From: Smittium mucronatum
Lineage: Eukaryota > Kickxellomycota > Harpellomycetes > Harpellales > Legeriomycetaceae
Length of the DNA stretch: 22,801 bases
Assembly: GCA_001953115.1 (NCBI GenBank)
Contig: LSSL01003973.1
Span: 1 to 22,801, forward strand
Direction of reading: 5' to 3'
Both the position numbers and the translations under genes were made by a program. The notes below the pieces were generated by a model. That model was not told where the DNA came from. It saw only the letters and a list, made by a program, of their open reading frames with translations, and ran no database searches. Position 1 is the stretch's first letter; every line of letters starts with the position of its first letter. This document shows positions 1-9,147 of this stretch, piece after piece.

Positions 1-30
1 TTTTTTTTTTTTTTGTATCACGGAATTTTA
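1..30 (-). repeat. Poly(A)-tailed retroposon 3' end, copy F1, cut by window edge
   Basis: The window opens with 14 T's followed by GTATCACGGAATTTT. On the minus strand this is a 3' end reading AAAATTCCGTGATAC and then a poly(A) tail. The same end recurs at 8505-8543 (plus strand) and 9119-9147 (minus strand), so this is a repeat family and not a chance homopolymer. The tail starts at the window edge and may continue outside. The body would lie to the right, but similarity to the copy at 9119 fades after about 20-30 bp, so the 5' limit is unknown. The copy at 9142 has a clear AATAAA signal; this one has only TTTAAAA at that place. Confidence 0.55.
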
Positions 31-201
31 AACTGGTTATCATTGATATTATTCATTTTCTTCAATATAGCTTCCTGATTAAGAGGATTTCTAATTTGAG
101 TAAAATAACATCATTTCTTGTTTTAAAGGTCTATGAATAAATAATCCAATTGTTTTTGATATTTGTAATTAAGGTGCCTTTGTTTACTTGAAAGGCTCTT
201 A

Positions 202-371
202 ACTCTTTCGTCTCCATGTATGAAGTACTCCGATTTGCTCAATTTATGTAAACTTATTAGCCAATTTCAACAGTTTGGCCAATAGAATGTTAATTTTTTG
301 AATGGAAATCAAGGCAGCATAAATATTGGGCATGAAAATGGCACGGAATGGCCCACCGGCGACGAAAGAGT
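202..371 (+). mobile_element. MITE copy A (170 bp, complete)
   Basis: This is a short non-autonomous DNA element, and I use its direction as the family orientation. The left end reads ACTCTTTCGTCTCC and the right end GGCGACGAAAGAGT, which are inverted repeats of each other with one mismatch over 14 bp. The outer trinucleotides are TTA (199-201) and CTA (372-374), close to a TTA/TAA target duplication. The inner right part carries a conserved block, best seen on the minus strand as GGTGGGCC, then GCCATTTTCATG and CCAATATTTAT. That block recurs in four other copies at 626, 2434, 3756 and 8714. There is no open frame. A TWA target site plus a short TIR would fit PIF/Harbinger-derived MITEs; that assignment is inference. 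Confidence 0.85.
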
Positions 372-625
372 CTAAGGTAGACAGTATCAATTAGAGATGC
401 GTACCTTAGTGTCGGAACTAACGGTACAGCAAAAAGCTTATTTTTAGGTGATTAAAACTGATGGACCTATGGATTGATTTATTTGGGGGTTCTTACTCTT
501 AGTAACAAAACAATATATCATTATCTGTATTTTCCAAACTGTTGGCTGATTATGCACGAGCCGTGTATCAATTAGAAGATAAAAATAAATTAAAGACATA
601 TAATTGGTCCAAGTCAATTATATTA
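372..625. other. Spacer between MITE copies A and B
   Basis: AT-rich sequence of about 250 bp with no supported gene. A slightly less AT-rich patch around 385-430 follows copy A but matches nothing else I can find in the window. Confidence 0.5.
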
Positions 626-798
626 ATTATTGTGTTGTCGGTGGGCAATTTAGTGACATTATCATTGCCAATACTAGTGCTGCTTTGATTTCTGCTTTGA
701 TAAATTAACGTAATAATGATTAAATATACGAAATTGACAAATATATTCGCATAAATTTGGCAAATCGGTGTAATTAACATACATGGAGACGATAGATC
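626..798 (-). mobile_element. MITE copy B (173 bp, complete, diverged)
   Basis: A minus-strand copy of the copy A family. The left part reads TTGTCGGTGGGC, then ACATTATCATTGCCAATA and TGCTTTGATTT, matching the conserved inner block. Near the right end the 13-bp stretch CATGGAGACGATA matches the reverse complement of the start of copy A. The left terminus is eroded (ATTATTGTGTTGTC) and is preceded by TTA at 623-625, while the right flank is AAA. A 70-codon minus-strand open frame at 568-780 simply runs through this repeat and is not a gene. Confidence 0.8.
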
Positions 799-2433
799 AA
801 AGCCAAGTAAGAAAACGCATTATTCAGCTTCAGTTTAAAAATTCCGGGAATATTTTTATCAAATAAATTTATACTTTGTAATGAGGATATTTATAGACAA
901 GTAGCTGAAATTTACGAAAAAAAACTAGAATCATAGACAATTTCACATTTAGACCCATTATGTAAAGATAAAAAAATTTATATTCATATATTTTAGTCTA
1001 GCATAAGTACATGTCGATTAAACCTTTAACGTGCAGTGTTCTGTATATATTACCATTTTTAAAAGTAAAATGGCATCATTTGTAATTAAAATCTAATATT
1101 CAATGGGATGTAAATTTATAATAAGGCAAAAGAAGGTATCATGAATTTTGGTTATTGATAGTGGCACTTTTAATCCATCTAAAAGTTAGAGTTAAAATAG
1201 TCAAAAAAATTTGAAAAATTATTTTTATGCATAATTTTTTGGAATTTAAAACAGCCTAATAATATGTTTATTTTGCGTGTGTAAAGAAGATATTTTACAA
1301 AAATTCAAGTGCTAATATCATTTTATAAAAATTCGAAATATGCTCCATAAATTGAAATGACTAAGCGTTATTCACCGGAACTTCAAATTTCCCAAAAATA
1401 ACCCTTTCAGGAGATACGATCAAAAAATATTTTCCACTTTTGGTAGACAAAGGCTTTTTTAAAAAATACTGGCTTATAATTTGATATTGATATCTATCAT
1501 CTCAAAAAATGATAGGCTTTACAAATATATAGTTGAGCTATTTTTGGGTTAAGTAAGGTTTAAATTTTTGGAGATATTATAATGGCTCATATGTAAATTT
1601 TTAGCTCATCCCTTTAAAGCTTTATTTGAAATATTTTTTTATAATATTTTCAAGTAAATTATTGATATTCATTATGAGTGCTATAGGAAATACATTGATA
1701 AAAATTATAAAATCAAAATGATATAGATTGAACACAGCAAATAAAATATTGTTTGTATTAAAATGGAAATAAAATAAGTTTCGGAAGAATAAAATTAATC
1801 TTGGCTTTTAATGATCTTACTCATCCAAAAAAAAATAAGCCGAAAAGTCCTTACTAATATGATGCAGTTTGAAATAAATAATATTTTTCTGGGATTATAA
1901 CTGATTTATAATCAACACGGATAATGAAAAAGTTATCTTTTTGCGGACTCTTTATCGTATAATTATACTATTAGGAATACATTGGCCTATACACACATTC
2001 ATATTTGTAAAAGTCGATAAAAAATTTATTAAAATAAGGTTCTTACCGAAAAACTTACTTCTAAAAAGGGATCTGCGAAGCGAATAGATGGCAGAAAGGT
2101 AGAAGTATATTTAATATTCATTTCGTTTATTTTCGAGCAAAAAAATTCTGTGAGAACGTAGGCTTCAAATGCATCAACTTGAATATATTTAAAACATAGC
2201 AGGATAAAACCGCAACATATAAAAATTTACATTTTATAATAATGACGGCTCTAAATACGTGCTTACATAGATATCCGAAAATTCTTCGTCCGCGAAGTTT
2301 TTTGATGATGAGTTGGAAATCGAGTGGATATTTTTTTTACTTTTTTGATATGGTAATCTCTCGGAAGATATTTTTTTTCATAAAATCCCGCTAAGTTAGG
2401 AGGAAAACTATTTCCTCTTCACTTTGATATTCG
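799..2433. other. Gene-free AT-rich stretch
   Basis: No open frame of interest, tRNA or repeat with a clear partner. It contains many A and T runs. AAATTCCGGGAATATT at 838-853 resembles a stretch at 10875-10890, which may be an old dispersed repeat or chance. I see nothing else to annotate. Confidence 0.6.
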
Positions 2434-2607
2434 AATCTTTCGTTGTCGGTGGGCTCTTTTATGCCATTTTCATGACTAATATTTTGTTACTTTGCTTTCC
2501 GCTTTGATAAATCGATGCACTATTATTCAAGATCTTTCAATTGATAAATATCTTTATTAGAAATTCATTTATCCGGAATACTATGCGTATAGTGGAGACG
2601 AAAAATC
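2434..2607 (-). mobile_element. MITE copy C (174 bp, complete)
   Basis: A minus-strand copy. The left end AATCTTTCGTTGTCGGTGGG aligns base for base with the 20 bp at the reverse-complemented right end of copy A, with few changes. It is followed by TATGCCATTTTCATGACTAA and CTTTGCTTTCCGCTTTGATA, shared with copy B. The right end reads GTGGAGACGAAAAATC. Its length is within 4 bp of copies A, B and D. No clear target duplication remains (flanks TCG and ATA). There is no coding capacity. Confidence 0.82.
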
Positions 2608-3752
2608 ATAATCCTGAAGAAATATTATGTTTATTATTGTATAAAAACCCCGATTTTACTAAGAGTATGTTTCTACCAAAAATTAACTAATGAATTTAGA
2701 TCCTAGGTCCATTTAATTTAGGTAAGTTTACATAAAATCAAAAATATTCCCAAGCTGGCTTATGTTTATAGTTATTATATATTTTGACGTTTTTTTATTC
2801 AATAAATATCGCGAGAAAAAAAAGATAATCAGGTAAGCATAATTTATAATCTACAAATAAATGCAAATTTGAATTTTTTTTGGCTTAGTTTGCCAAATAT
2901 TCAATTCCATAACACTCCAAATTGGATATCAATTTTTTTTTTTAACATAATTTATTGGGTATGTTAGTTTATTTTGTAAACCTCGTCCCAACTAGAAAAT
3001 CCTCTTACAAAACTTTGGTTAGTTAAACTATATTTTAGATTTTGGGAAAAATAATCATTCTGAGATTTTTCTTTCCTTTTTTGCATACTTGAGTCTTATG
3101 ATCTTTGGTCTAATGGAAAAGTGCATTATTTATTCCAGTAATGGTTTATTTATTTTTTTATTGATCTCATCGGGAAAATAAGCATTGTAAATATTTATTT
3201 TTTATTTATTCAATGTTAAAGAAATTCAATTTGATATTTGATATTAGCATTTATTTATTCACAAGTATTTTTTCTATAAAAAAAAAAACTTGTAAGTTAA
3301 TTAAAATATTTCCTATTATTATTTGTATAAAACTTAATAGAAATGGTTTTTAAGCATTGGCAGTTAGCCCATTCCAGATCCAAAAATTTATCAAATTCTT
3401 ATTTGTGTAAATTTTTTATTTCTATTATGATACTTAATAATATCCCAACTACTAAAGCTAGAAAAAAAAGCGTTATCGTTGAACAAAAAATAATGGGTAT
3501 TTTTGCACTACCGAACTTAAAATAGTTGATGCGTTAAAACTGTTCTTATTAACTCTTTCAATGCCGATAGTGCAAAAATTACTTTTATTTTTAATTCAAT
3601 TTTGTCGTTAGATTGATAAAGTTTGTATACTATTGGGTAAACCAAGAAGTTCAGCAAATTGAAAATTTTGGTTTAAACAAATAGGTGTGATGAAAAAATA
3701 TGGACCCAGAAAAAATTAAACCAACAAGGTGATCGGGGAATTCAATATACTC
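2608..3752. other. Gene-free AT-rich stretch
   Basis: No supported gene. A plus-strand 60-codon frame at 3343-3525 is lysine, serine and isoleucine-rich with no domain and is expected by chance. AGATTTTGGGAAAAATA at 3037-3053 recurs exactly at 20373-20389 and, with changes, at 10927-10942. Several runs of 8-10 A or T are present (for example around 2930-2942 and 3280-3290). Confidence 0.6.
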
Positions 3753-3930
3753 TTAACTCTTTTGTCTCCATGTAGACCAAGTACTCCGATTTGCTAAATA
3801 TTAATAAATAAATTTGCTAAATTCAAATATTTAACCAATAGAATGTTAGTTTTACTTCTAGAAATTAGGGTAGAATCAATACCGGTCATAAAAATGGAAC
3901 GAAATGGTCCACAGGCGACGAAAGAGTTTA
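3753..3930 (+). mobile_element. MITE copy D with TTA target duplication
   Basis: The best-preserved insertion of the family. TTA at 3753-3755 and TTA at 3928-3930 bracket an element of 172 bp (3756-3927) starting ACTCTTTTGTCTCCATGTAG and ending GGCGACGAAAGAGT. The interior shares AAGTACTCCGATTTGCT and CCAATAGAATGTTA with copy A. The exact 3-bp flanking repeat is what a TWA-specific transposase such as PIF/Harbinger would leave; the superfamily is inferred, not proven. No protein is encoded, so mobility would have depended on a transposase supplied elsewhere. Confidence 0.87.
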
Positions 3931-4074
3931 ATTTGTCAAATAGATATAGGTTTTTGTAAGGCCAATGAATTGTATTAGCGGAAAGAAAAAAACGGCGGCA
4001 ATAAAGAGATATGAAAAGCTTTAAAATAAAACCTTTTAGCTTCCGTTTACAAATAATATCTCCACTCCAAAATA

Positions 4075-4445
4075 TAAATAGCCATTCCTAGGTATCGGAC
4101 AAAAAAAAAACTGGGGGTTTTAAGGCTTGGAAATTTCAGATGATTATGATAACAACTCTTGAGATCAATGAGTTGGTCTTGACCCCGTCAAAAATATTTC
4201 TCTAAATTTGTAGAAATTAATAATGGTATCAAATGGAAGAGGGTATCAAAATATTCTCAAGAACACTTATATCTTAATCCTTTATTAAAAATTGATCTTG
4301 ATGATTTAAAAACGTATGAACGTAAGTTTTACCCTTTCCCGGACCAAATATTTATTGAACTCCTATTTGTGGAATTCGAAATTTTCTGTTAGGTTCTTAA
4401 AGTAGTTGATCCAGATATCAAATTGATTTTTTAATCAATTTTTTT
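4075..4445 (+). repeat. Diverged dispersed repeat, copy R1
   Basis: Two anchors here occur in the same order at R3 (6391-6610). TAGCCATTCCTAGG (4079-4092) matches 13 of 14 bases of 6393-6406, and ACCCTTTCCCGGACCAAAT (4331-4349) matches 6589-6606 with one gap and two changes. The second anchor continues into TGAACTCCTATTTGTGGAAT, which is matched by R2 at about 5632-5651. The block ends in a hairpin at 4420-4441. Between anchors the alignment is poor, so this is an old, decayed repeat of unknown class with approximate limits. Confidence 0.4.
4420..4441. repeat. Hairpin at the end of R1
   Basis: Perfect 9-bp arms AAATTGATT (4420-4428) and AATCAATTT (4433-4441) enclose a 4-base T loop. A comparable TTGATT/AATCAA palindrome ends copy R2 at 5667-5682, and a looser one lies near 7040, suggesting the hairpin belongs to the repeat and is not random. 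Confidence 0.5.
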
Positions 4446-5606
4446 TACATTAAACGAAAAATGAATGTCATATTCGCATCACTAACCTTGAAAGAGACAT
4501 ATAAGATCTTGATTTTTCAAAAAAAATTAACAATGATGTATTTTTGTCATATCTTTTTAACAAATATGAGGAATTTTGAATGATCAATAAACACCTTGGT
4601 TTTTAAAAGTACTGAACTATTATATATTTCGGTTATATTACAATGTAGATCTTAATTTCAAAGAACAAGCTTACTAAAATAATTAATTTGTAAAAAATGA
4701 TAATAAAACGGAAACACCTTGAAAATAGAAATATTTTCTACGCCTTGAAATTATGGATAAACTAATCTTGTCAAATTTATTTAAAAAAAACCCCCTAATT
4801 TTTATCAAATCTCATCCTTAATGTTTATCATGTTCTACAACTTATGTCACCTAAAAGAAAATTATAAGTGTAATCAAATGTTCGATGTTTTAGTTTAACC
4901 AAGATTTTTAAAAAAAATTAGCAACAATGCAAAATAGGACAAAAATACAAAATATTTTAATAAAAAAACGGAAAGTAATCGATCGAACTTATATTATAAT
5001 TCCTGAACTGCCTTAGAAATGGAGAAAATATTCTAGTAAAAAATGACTCTAATCAAGTAAAAAAACAAGATTATTATTGGTTTGCAGAATATATTTAATT
5101 TGTTTGTTTTTATTTCAAGATTTAGCGCGGATCTCTGTAGTTTTGAAGAAATAGGTAATCGAAAAATTATTATTACTTCCTTTATTGAGAACAGTTTGTT
5201 TTATAAATGGGATTTCTCTTTGAAAGCAAACACTTTGCTATTAAATTTTTACTACCTTCCTAATTAAGAAATGTAGTAATGTACAAAAACATTAATTATA
5301 TAAGTGAATAAATCAACTAGGAAAAATCATTTTAACTCGATTGGTAGTAGAGTGAGTAACCTAATTTCGAAAGGTTAATACTAATAAATTTATTGGCAAA
5401 AAATGATAATGATTCAGCCGAAAAGCTTAAATGACAATTTGTCCAATGATTCCTTCAGTAAAAAAAAGTCTGAATTCAAAAAGAGTCTCCCAAATTTATT
5501 AATAGCGATTACTATATATACTTATCAAATTGGATCTAAAAATTTTAAATATAGTTAAAATCATGGTAAGACTAAATTACCACTATAAATATTTATTTGT
5601 ATTATT
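4446..5606. other. Gene-free AT-rich stretch
   Basis: No supported gene. A 61-codon plus-strand frame at 5082-5267 is phenylalanine-rich with no recognisable motif and no repeat partner; I treat it as chance. Nothing else stands out. Confidence 0.6.
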
Positions 5607-5690
5607 AATCCTTTATGCGCCCAAAAATGCGTTGAATTCCTATTTGTGAAATCTAAAAAAAATTATTTGATTATATAATCAATTAAACCT
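5607..5690 (+). repeat. Diverged dispersed repeat, copy R2
   Basis: ATCCTTTATGCGCCCAAAAA followed by GTTGAATTCCTATTTGTGAA aligns without gaps to 4330-4384 of R1 at roughly two thirds identity over 55 bp. A perfect 16-bp palindrome TTGATTATATAATCAA at 5667-5682 stands where R1 has its hairpin. The upstream half of R1 is not recognisable here, so this is either a truncated copy or one decayed beyond reading. Confidence 0.4.
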
Positions 5691-6390
5691 GCTGCTATTT
5701 TTGATTTTTAAAATAGGGGATTTGTATTGTAGAAAATTTTTTTCCATTTTATCATAATGGTTTGAAAGGGTTAAAAGCTCAAAACTGATGTACAATATGA
5801 TTTCAATAGGTTAATTATTAACTATAAGATAAATTTCCCCTAAAAAATAAAAAAAAGCACTTCATCATTTCGTTTGTATTATACATAGGCAGTTAATACG
5901 ATAGATTTTAAAGCAATATTTCATAATTGGTAACAGACCATATGATTTTGGATCTTTTACGGATAAAAAAATGGAGATATGAAATAATAAGTGCATAGTT
6001 ACCAATAAATTCAGAGTTTTATAAAATCGGTAACATATGGACATATTTGGGAGAACCTTTTCAAAAAAAGACTGTTTTAGGTTGCGTTAACCATTGGCTA
6101 TATTTAATTTTAATCAAAAACAAGCCAATAAAAATGATAAATACACTAGCTTTAATAAAATCCTAATATTTCTCCGATAAAGGAATTGTTTTGCTATTCC
6201 TGTTTTATCCAATAAATTTACACTTTTGATTTTACGACATACTTCCAAATTACGAAGTAGCAAATTTTTAATAAGAAAATATTCGAACTAAAAGAGAATT
6301 CCCTAATTACATTTTTAAGCTTTGTATGTTCTTGATTATTTTAATTGGCCCCCTTCCAAAATGAAAACATATTGCTCAGCGACCCTATAT
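5691..6390. other. Gene-free AT-rich stretch
   Basis: No open frame, RNA gene or repeat with a clear partner is visible. Confidence 0.6.
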
Positions 6391-6610
6391 ATTAGCCATT
6401 CCAAGGACCCTTAATTTAATAATAAAAAACTCCAACTTCGGGGCAGAAATTCCTGCAATCAATCTGCAATTGTAAAACTTCAAATTCAATTGGCCTTATT
6501 TATAGATCTACGAATATTTTATATGAATTAAAAATATAGTTTTAAAGTTGATCGAAAAACGTAGACCTTTTTTATATCACCGGCGCTAACCATTTCCGGT
6601 CCAAATTTGT
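6391..6610 (+). repeat. Diverged dispersed repeat, copy R3
   Basis: TAGCCATTCCAAGG (6393-6406) and ACCATTTCCGGTCCAAAT (6589-6606) repeat the two R1 anchors in the same order and strand, 196 bp apart here and 252 bp apart in R1. Just before the second anchor, GTTGATCGAAAAACGTA resembles TTGATCTTG...AAAAACGTA in R1. The collinearity argues for common descent; the percentage identity cannot be judged by eye. Confidence 0.38.
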
Positions 6611-6793
6611 GCCTCACACCCTCTATTACTTATTAACTAATTCAATTGGATACATTTCTTAATATATTCTATAATGTATAAATGATATTTTTTTTACATG
6701 ATAGAACTGAATAAAAAATAAAATCCATTTTTGTACCATCGACCCAGAAAGGGCTAAAAGGATTTTGCATTACAATCCATAAAAGTAATGATA

Positions 6794-6811
6794 ATATATA
6801 TATATATATAA
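6794..6811. repeat. (TA)n microsatellite
   Basis: About nine TA units, flanked by ATAA on both sides. Confidence 0.9.
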
Positions 6812-6865
6812 TAATACATTTTTTATCAGTAAAAATTTACTTTCCTGTCAAATTGTATCAACCCT

Positions 6866-6946
6866 GGTCAATTTGGATCGAAGTCGGTCATACTGTATTT
6901 TTTTGAGTTCAAATTGTATCTTTCGTTAATAAAAATATGTCGATTT
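6866..6946 (+). repeat. Left terminal inverted repeat of the 1.22-kb element
   Basis: It pairs with 8007-8086. Key shared blocks, from the outside in, are GGTCAATTTGGATCGAAGTC, GGTCATACTGTATTTTT, CAAATTGTATC and TAATAAAAATATGTC. TCAAATTGTATC occurs both inside the arm (6909-6920) and just outside it (6848-6859), a 12-bp direct repeat 61 bp apart. This may be a sub-terminal transposase-binding repeat or a sign that the element starts further left. Confidence 0.75.
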
Positions 6947-8006
6947 ACCTTTTGATAAAGCATACCCCTCACAACTGCAATACAATAAAACGATATATTT
7001 TACGTATGCTATCAATTTACTGAGCTATTTAATTTTTTTCAATTGATTTTTTCAATCAACTTCATTTACAGTATATTTGAAATCAATAAACCCTAACAAA
7101 CAACTAAATTTTTGAAATAGACAAAGTTATTGGATTTGAATGGTCGTAGCCAAGCTGGCTAATTGTAAAGACTATACAATTTTATTATTTTAAAAATACG
7201 AAAAGCAGCAATTAGAAAAGCATTTATCTTTGGGTCAGATCTATTTTTATTGATGAAATTAATGAAAATATTTATTAGACTCTCTTGATAAATTTATACA
7301 CACGAAACCCTAGACATCCTTAGGTCCTCTAAAGTCATCAAGGATATAAATAAAAACTTCTCAATCTGAGTAAACACATTAGCGATACCAACACAATAAA
7401 TGTACCATCGTTTGTCATTTATAAACTTTTATTTATAAATATTTTTGCATTTTTACTTTTGAAAAACTTTGCATTATATTGTTTGTTAACCTTATTAGTT
7501 TTTTACGTTTTTCCTGGAAATTGAGAACCTTTTCGATTAGGCACCGGATAGATTATTTTTATCTTTGGGGGATTAAAAGAAAATATTAAGAGTTTAAATT
7601 GGTAAAAACCTTAATGTGGACTATTTTCCAACAAAAAAAAGATTATCAATTGCTTAAATGACGGGGTTTATTTAATAAACATTTTTTTTTTGTAATATTT
7701 CCATAAAATAAGACGCTTTCTATTTCAATGGAGTTTAATATTATTTTTCTTTGGTTTTTCATGCCCCGGAATTTTTTCTTACGTCTTATAAATATTTTAT
7801 TTTTATAACTCTAGGCTCATTGTTTTTATTAGGATTATTCACACAATTAATGAATTTTTTTAATCTAATAAAGATATTTTGAACCATTTTGCTTAAAATA
7901 AAAATATCTTGCAAATCTTTGGAAAATAATTATATCTTGGGATTTATTGGATAATATTTTTTCTGTTTTGCTTTTAAAAAATATCCTTTTTGAGAATTAA
8001 CTTAAA

Positions 8007-8086
8007 AAATTGAAATATTTTTATTAGTGAACAATACAAATTGTCCGCTAAAAATAAAGTACGACCGACTTCGATCCTAATTGACC
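8007..8086 (-). repeat. Right terminal inverted repeat of the 1.22-kb element
   Basis: Read on the minus strand, it gives GGTCAATTAGGATCGAAGTC, GGTCGTACTTTATTTTT, CAATTTGTATTG and TAATAAAAATATTTC, matching the left arm with scattered changes. The outermost 33 bp differ at three positions. Differences concentrate inward, as expected when only the tips are constrained by transposase recognition. Confidence 0.75.
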
Positions 8087-8504
8087 GATTCTTATCGGCT
8101 AACCTTTTTTTATCTTAAAGTACAAATTATAACAAATTTCAATGTGTTTTTTTTTCAATAAAACGTTTGTATTGTCAAAAAAATCTACGACATTTTTGAC
8201 AAACTGCTCTGAAACGTTTAATTACAGAGAAATACTTTTCTCGGATAACAAAATTATTTTTTCTTCGCTTAGACCAGCTGACCCCTTTAAAGTGGGATAA
8301 GAAGAGAGTGCAAAACAGAGTTTTTATTCTAGTTAACTTTACATAATCGTATTCAAGAACAAAATTTATAATCCTATTTGCTTCCTTTTCCAGCGGGAAA
8401 AAGGAGTGGCATATCAAACAGATCCCGCTTATATACTGAAAACCGGTGGGGCCACTTATATTTACGAATATCAAACATATTTTAATCATTTACAGGTGAA
8501 AATG
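8087..8504. other. Less AT-rich stretch with overlapping open frames, origin unknown
   Basis: G+C is visibly higher from about 8250 than in the surroundings. The minus strand has a 104-codon ATG frame at 8175-8489, the longest in the window: rich in F, I, K and R, with four cysteines toward its N-terminus and a CxxC near its C-terminus, and no recognised family. The plus strand is open at 8337-8549 (70 codons, no early ATG), running into the poly(A) tail at 8534-8543. Because the plus strand is the sense strand of that tail, this is more likely the eroded body of a retroposon than a gene. A pyrimidine-rich tract ending CCAG at about 8391-8394 looks like a splice acceptor, but no matching exon structure follows. 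Confidence 0.3.
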
Positions 8505-8543
8505 CGCCATCTTAAAACAAAATCCTGTGATACAAAAAAAAAT
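8505..8543 (+). repeat. Poly(A)-tailed retroposon 3' end, copy F2
   Basis: AAAATCCTGTGATAC is followed by ten A's (8534-8543). The 19 bp before it, read on the other strand as ATTTTGTTTTAAGATGGCG, match about 12 of 19 bases of the corresponding part of copy F3. The AATAAA position is degenerate here (AACAAA). Orientation is opposite to F1 and F3, so these are separate insertions. The 5' limit is unknown and may reach into the G+C-richer sequence upstream. Confidence 0.55.
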
Positions 8544-8710
8544 TATAGGTGAAAATGTATTGAATTTCTGTTTGCGTAAAAACGATGTTTTTTATTCTAT
8601 AGATTTTAAAACACCATTCTAACAATAAGGGGTATTTTTTATTAAAATGGTTGTATTAACCGAAAAACATAAATCGCTTCCAACATTTCCTGTAAGAGAT
8701 AAGGTAGCTA

Positions 8711-8833
8711 TTAACACTTTTGTATTCGGTGGGTCAATTCATGCCATTTTCATGTCCAATATTTATTTTTCCTTGATTTCAGCTTATAAAACTAAAATAT
8801 TGTTGATTAAATTGTTGAAATTATAAACAGTAT
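8711..8833 (-). mobile_element. MITE copy E, truncated
   Basis: TTA (8711-8713) is followed by ACACTTTTGTATTCGGTGGG, then ATGCCATTTTCATGTCCAAT, ATTTATTTTTCCTTGATTTC and TTGTTGAAATT, all matching the reverse complement of copy A. Similarity stops near 8833, where copies A to D would continue for another 40-50 bp to the GGAGACGAAAGAGT end. Unrelated, more G+C-rich sequence replaces it, so the copy was truncated or interrupted. Confidence 0.72.
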
Positions 8834-8836
8834 ATG

Positions 8837-8860
8837 TGGAAGTGCTCTGCACTCCGATTT
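8837..8860 (+). repeat. Short fragment shared with the F3 retroposon body
   Basis: GGAAGTGCTCTGCACT with its flank matches the minus strand of 9675-9698 at about 19 of 24 positions (core GAAGTGCTCTG identical). It begins exactly where MITE E loses similarity. Neighbouring sequence to about 8920 is also less AT-rich and has a 35-codon ATG frame of no recognisable family. It is probably a small piece of the same retroposon family as F3. Confidence 0.3.
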
Positions 8861-9118
8861 GTTTTGGAGGCTCATGGTGTCAGCTGTGCCAACCGCACTT
8901 TTAGTAGCAACCTATTTTTTAAGCTAAGATTATTATTCTAGAGATTATATTACAATAAAATATTAAAAAATGGTCAATTGATTGTACTAAGTAATAATAA
9001 AATGGTAAGAAATGTAGTGTAATCAATATCCCAAGCATTTTTAAGGAATAAATTTGGAGCGAATATGTACTCTAAAAATCCACACTTTGTCTTGAATCTT
9101 TATTAAGGGTTTTTATAC
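8861..9118. other. Spacer between the 8837-8860 fragment and the F3 retroposon
   Basis: No gene or repeat partner is visible. The first 60 bp are relatively G+C-rich, the remainder AT-rich. Confidence 0.5.
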
Positions 9119-9141
9119 TTTTTTTTTTTGTATCACAGAGT

Positions 9142-9147
9142 TTTATT
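9142..9147 (-). promoter_or_regulatory. AATAAA polyadenylation signal of F3
   Basis: TTTATT on the plus strand is AATAAA on the minus strand, 12 bases before the A-tail (9119-9129). This spacing is normal for eukaryotic mRNA 3' ends and fixes the sense strand of the retroposon. Confidence 0.65.

Larger units (their letters stand above)
6866..8086. mobile_element. 1.22-kb non-autonomous DNA element with about 80-bp TIRs
   Basis: The outer ends GGTCAATTTGGATCGAAGTC (6866 on) and GACTTCGATCCTAATTGACC (ending 8086) are inverted repeats. Over the outermost 33 bp, 30 match, and similarity continues inward with small gaps to about 80 bp per arm. The 1.06 kb between the arms has no open frame of any note, so the element is either a deletion derivative moved in trans or a decayed copy. 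I find no convincing target-site duplication in the flanks, so the true ends may lie slightly further out. The 3' tail F2 and MITE E lie just to the right. The superfamily is not identifiable from termini alone. Confidence 0.75.

Noticed and set aside
568..780. 70-codon minus-strand open frame
   Set aside because: It lies mostly within MITE copy B, and its peptide is I/N/L-rich with no motif.
3343..3525. 60-codon plus-strand open frame
   Set aside because: Short, no domain, no repeat partner; expected by chance in 22.8 kb.
5082..5267. 61-codon plus-strand open frame
   Set aside because: Phenylalanine and leucine-rich from T-runs, no recognisable motif.
2749..7160. CCAAGCTGGCT shared by about 2749 and 7150
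   Set aside because: Only 11 bp match, with no flanking similarity.
7070..7320. AAACCCTAA-like words suggesting telomeric repeats
   Set aside because: Single isolated words (about 7089 and 7306) with no tandem arrangement.
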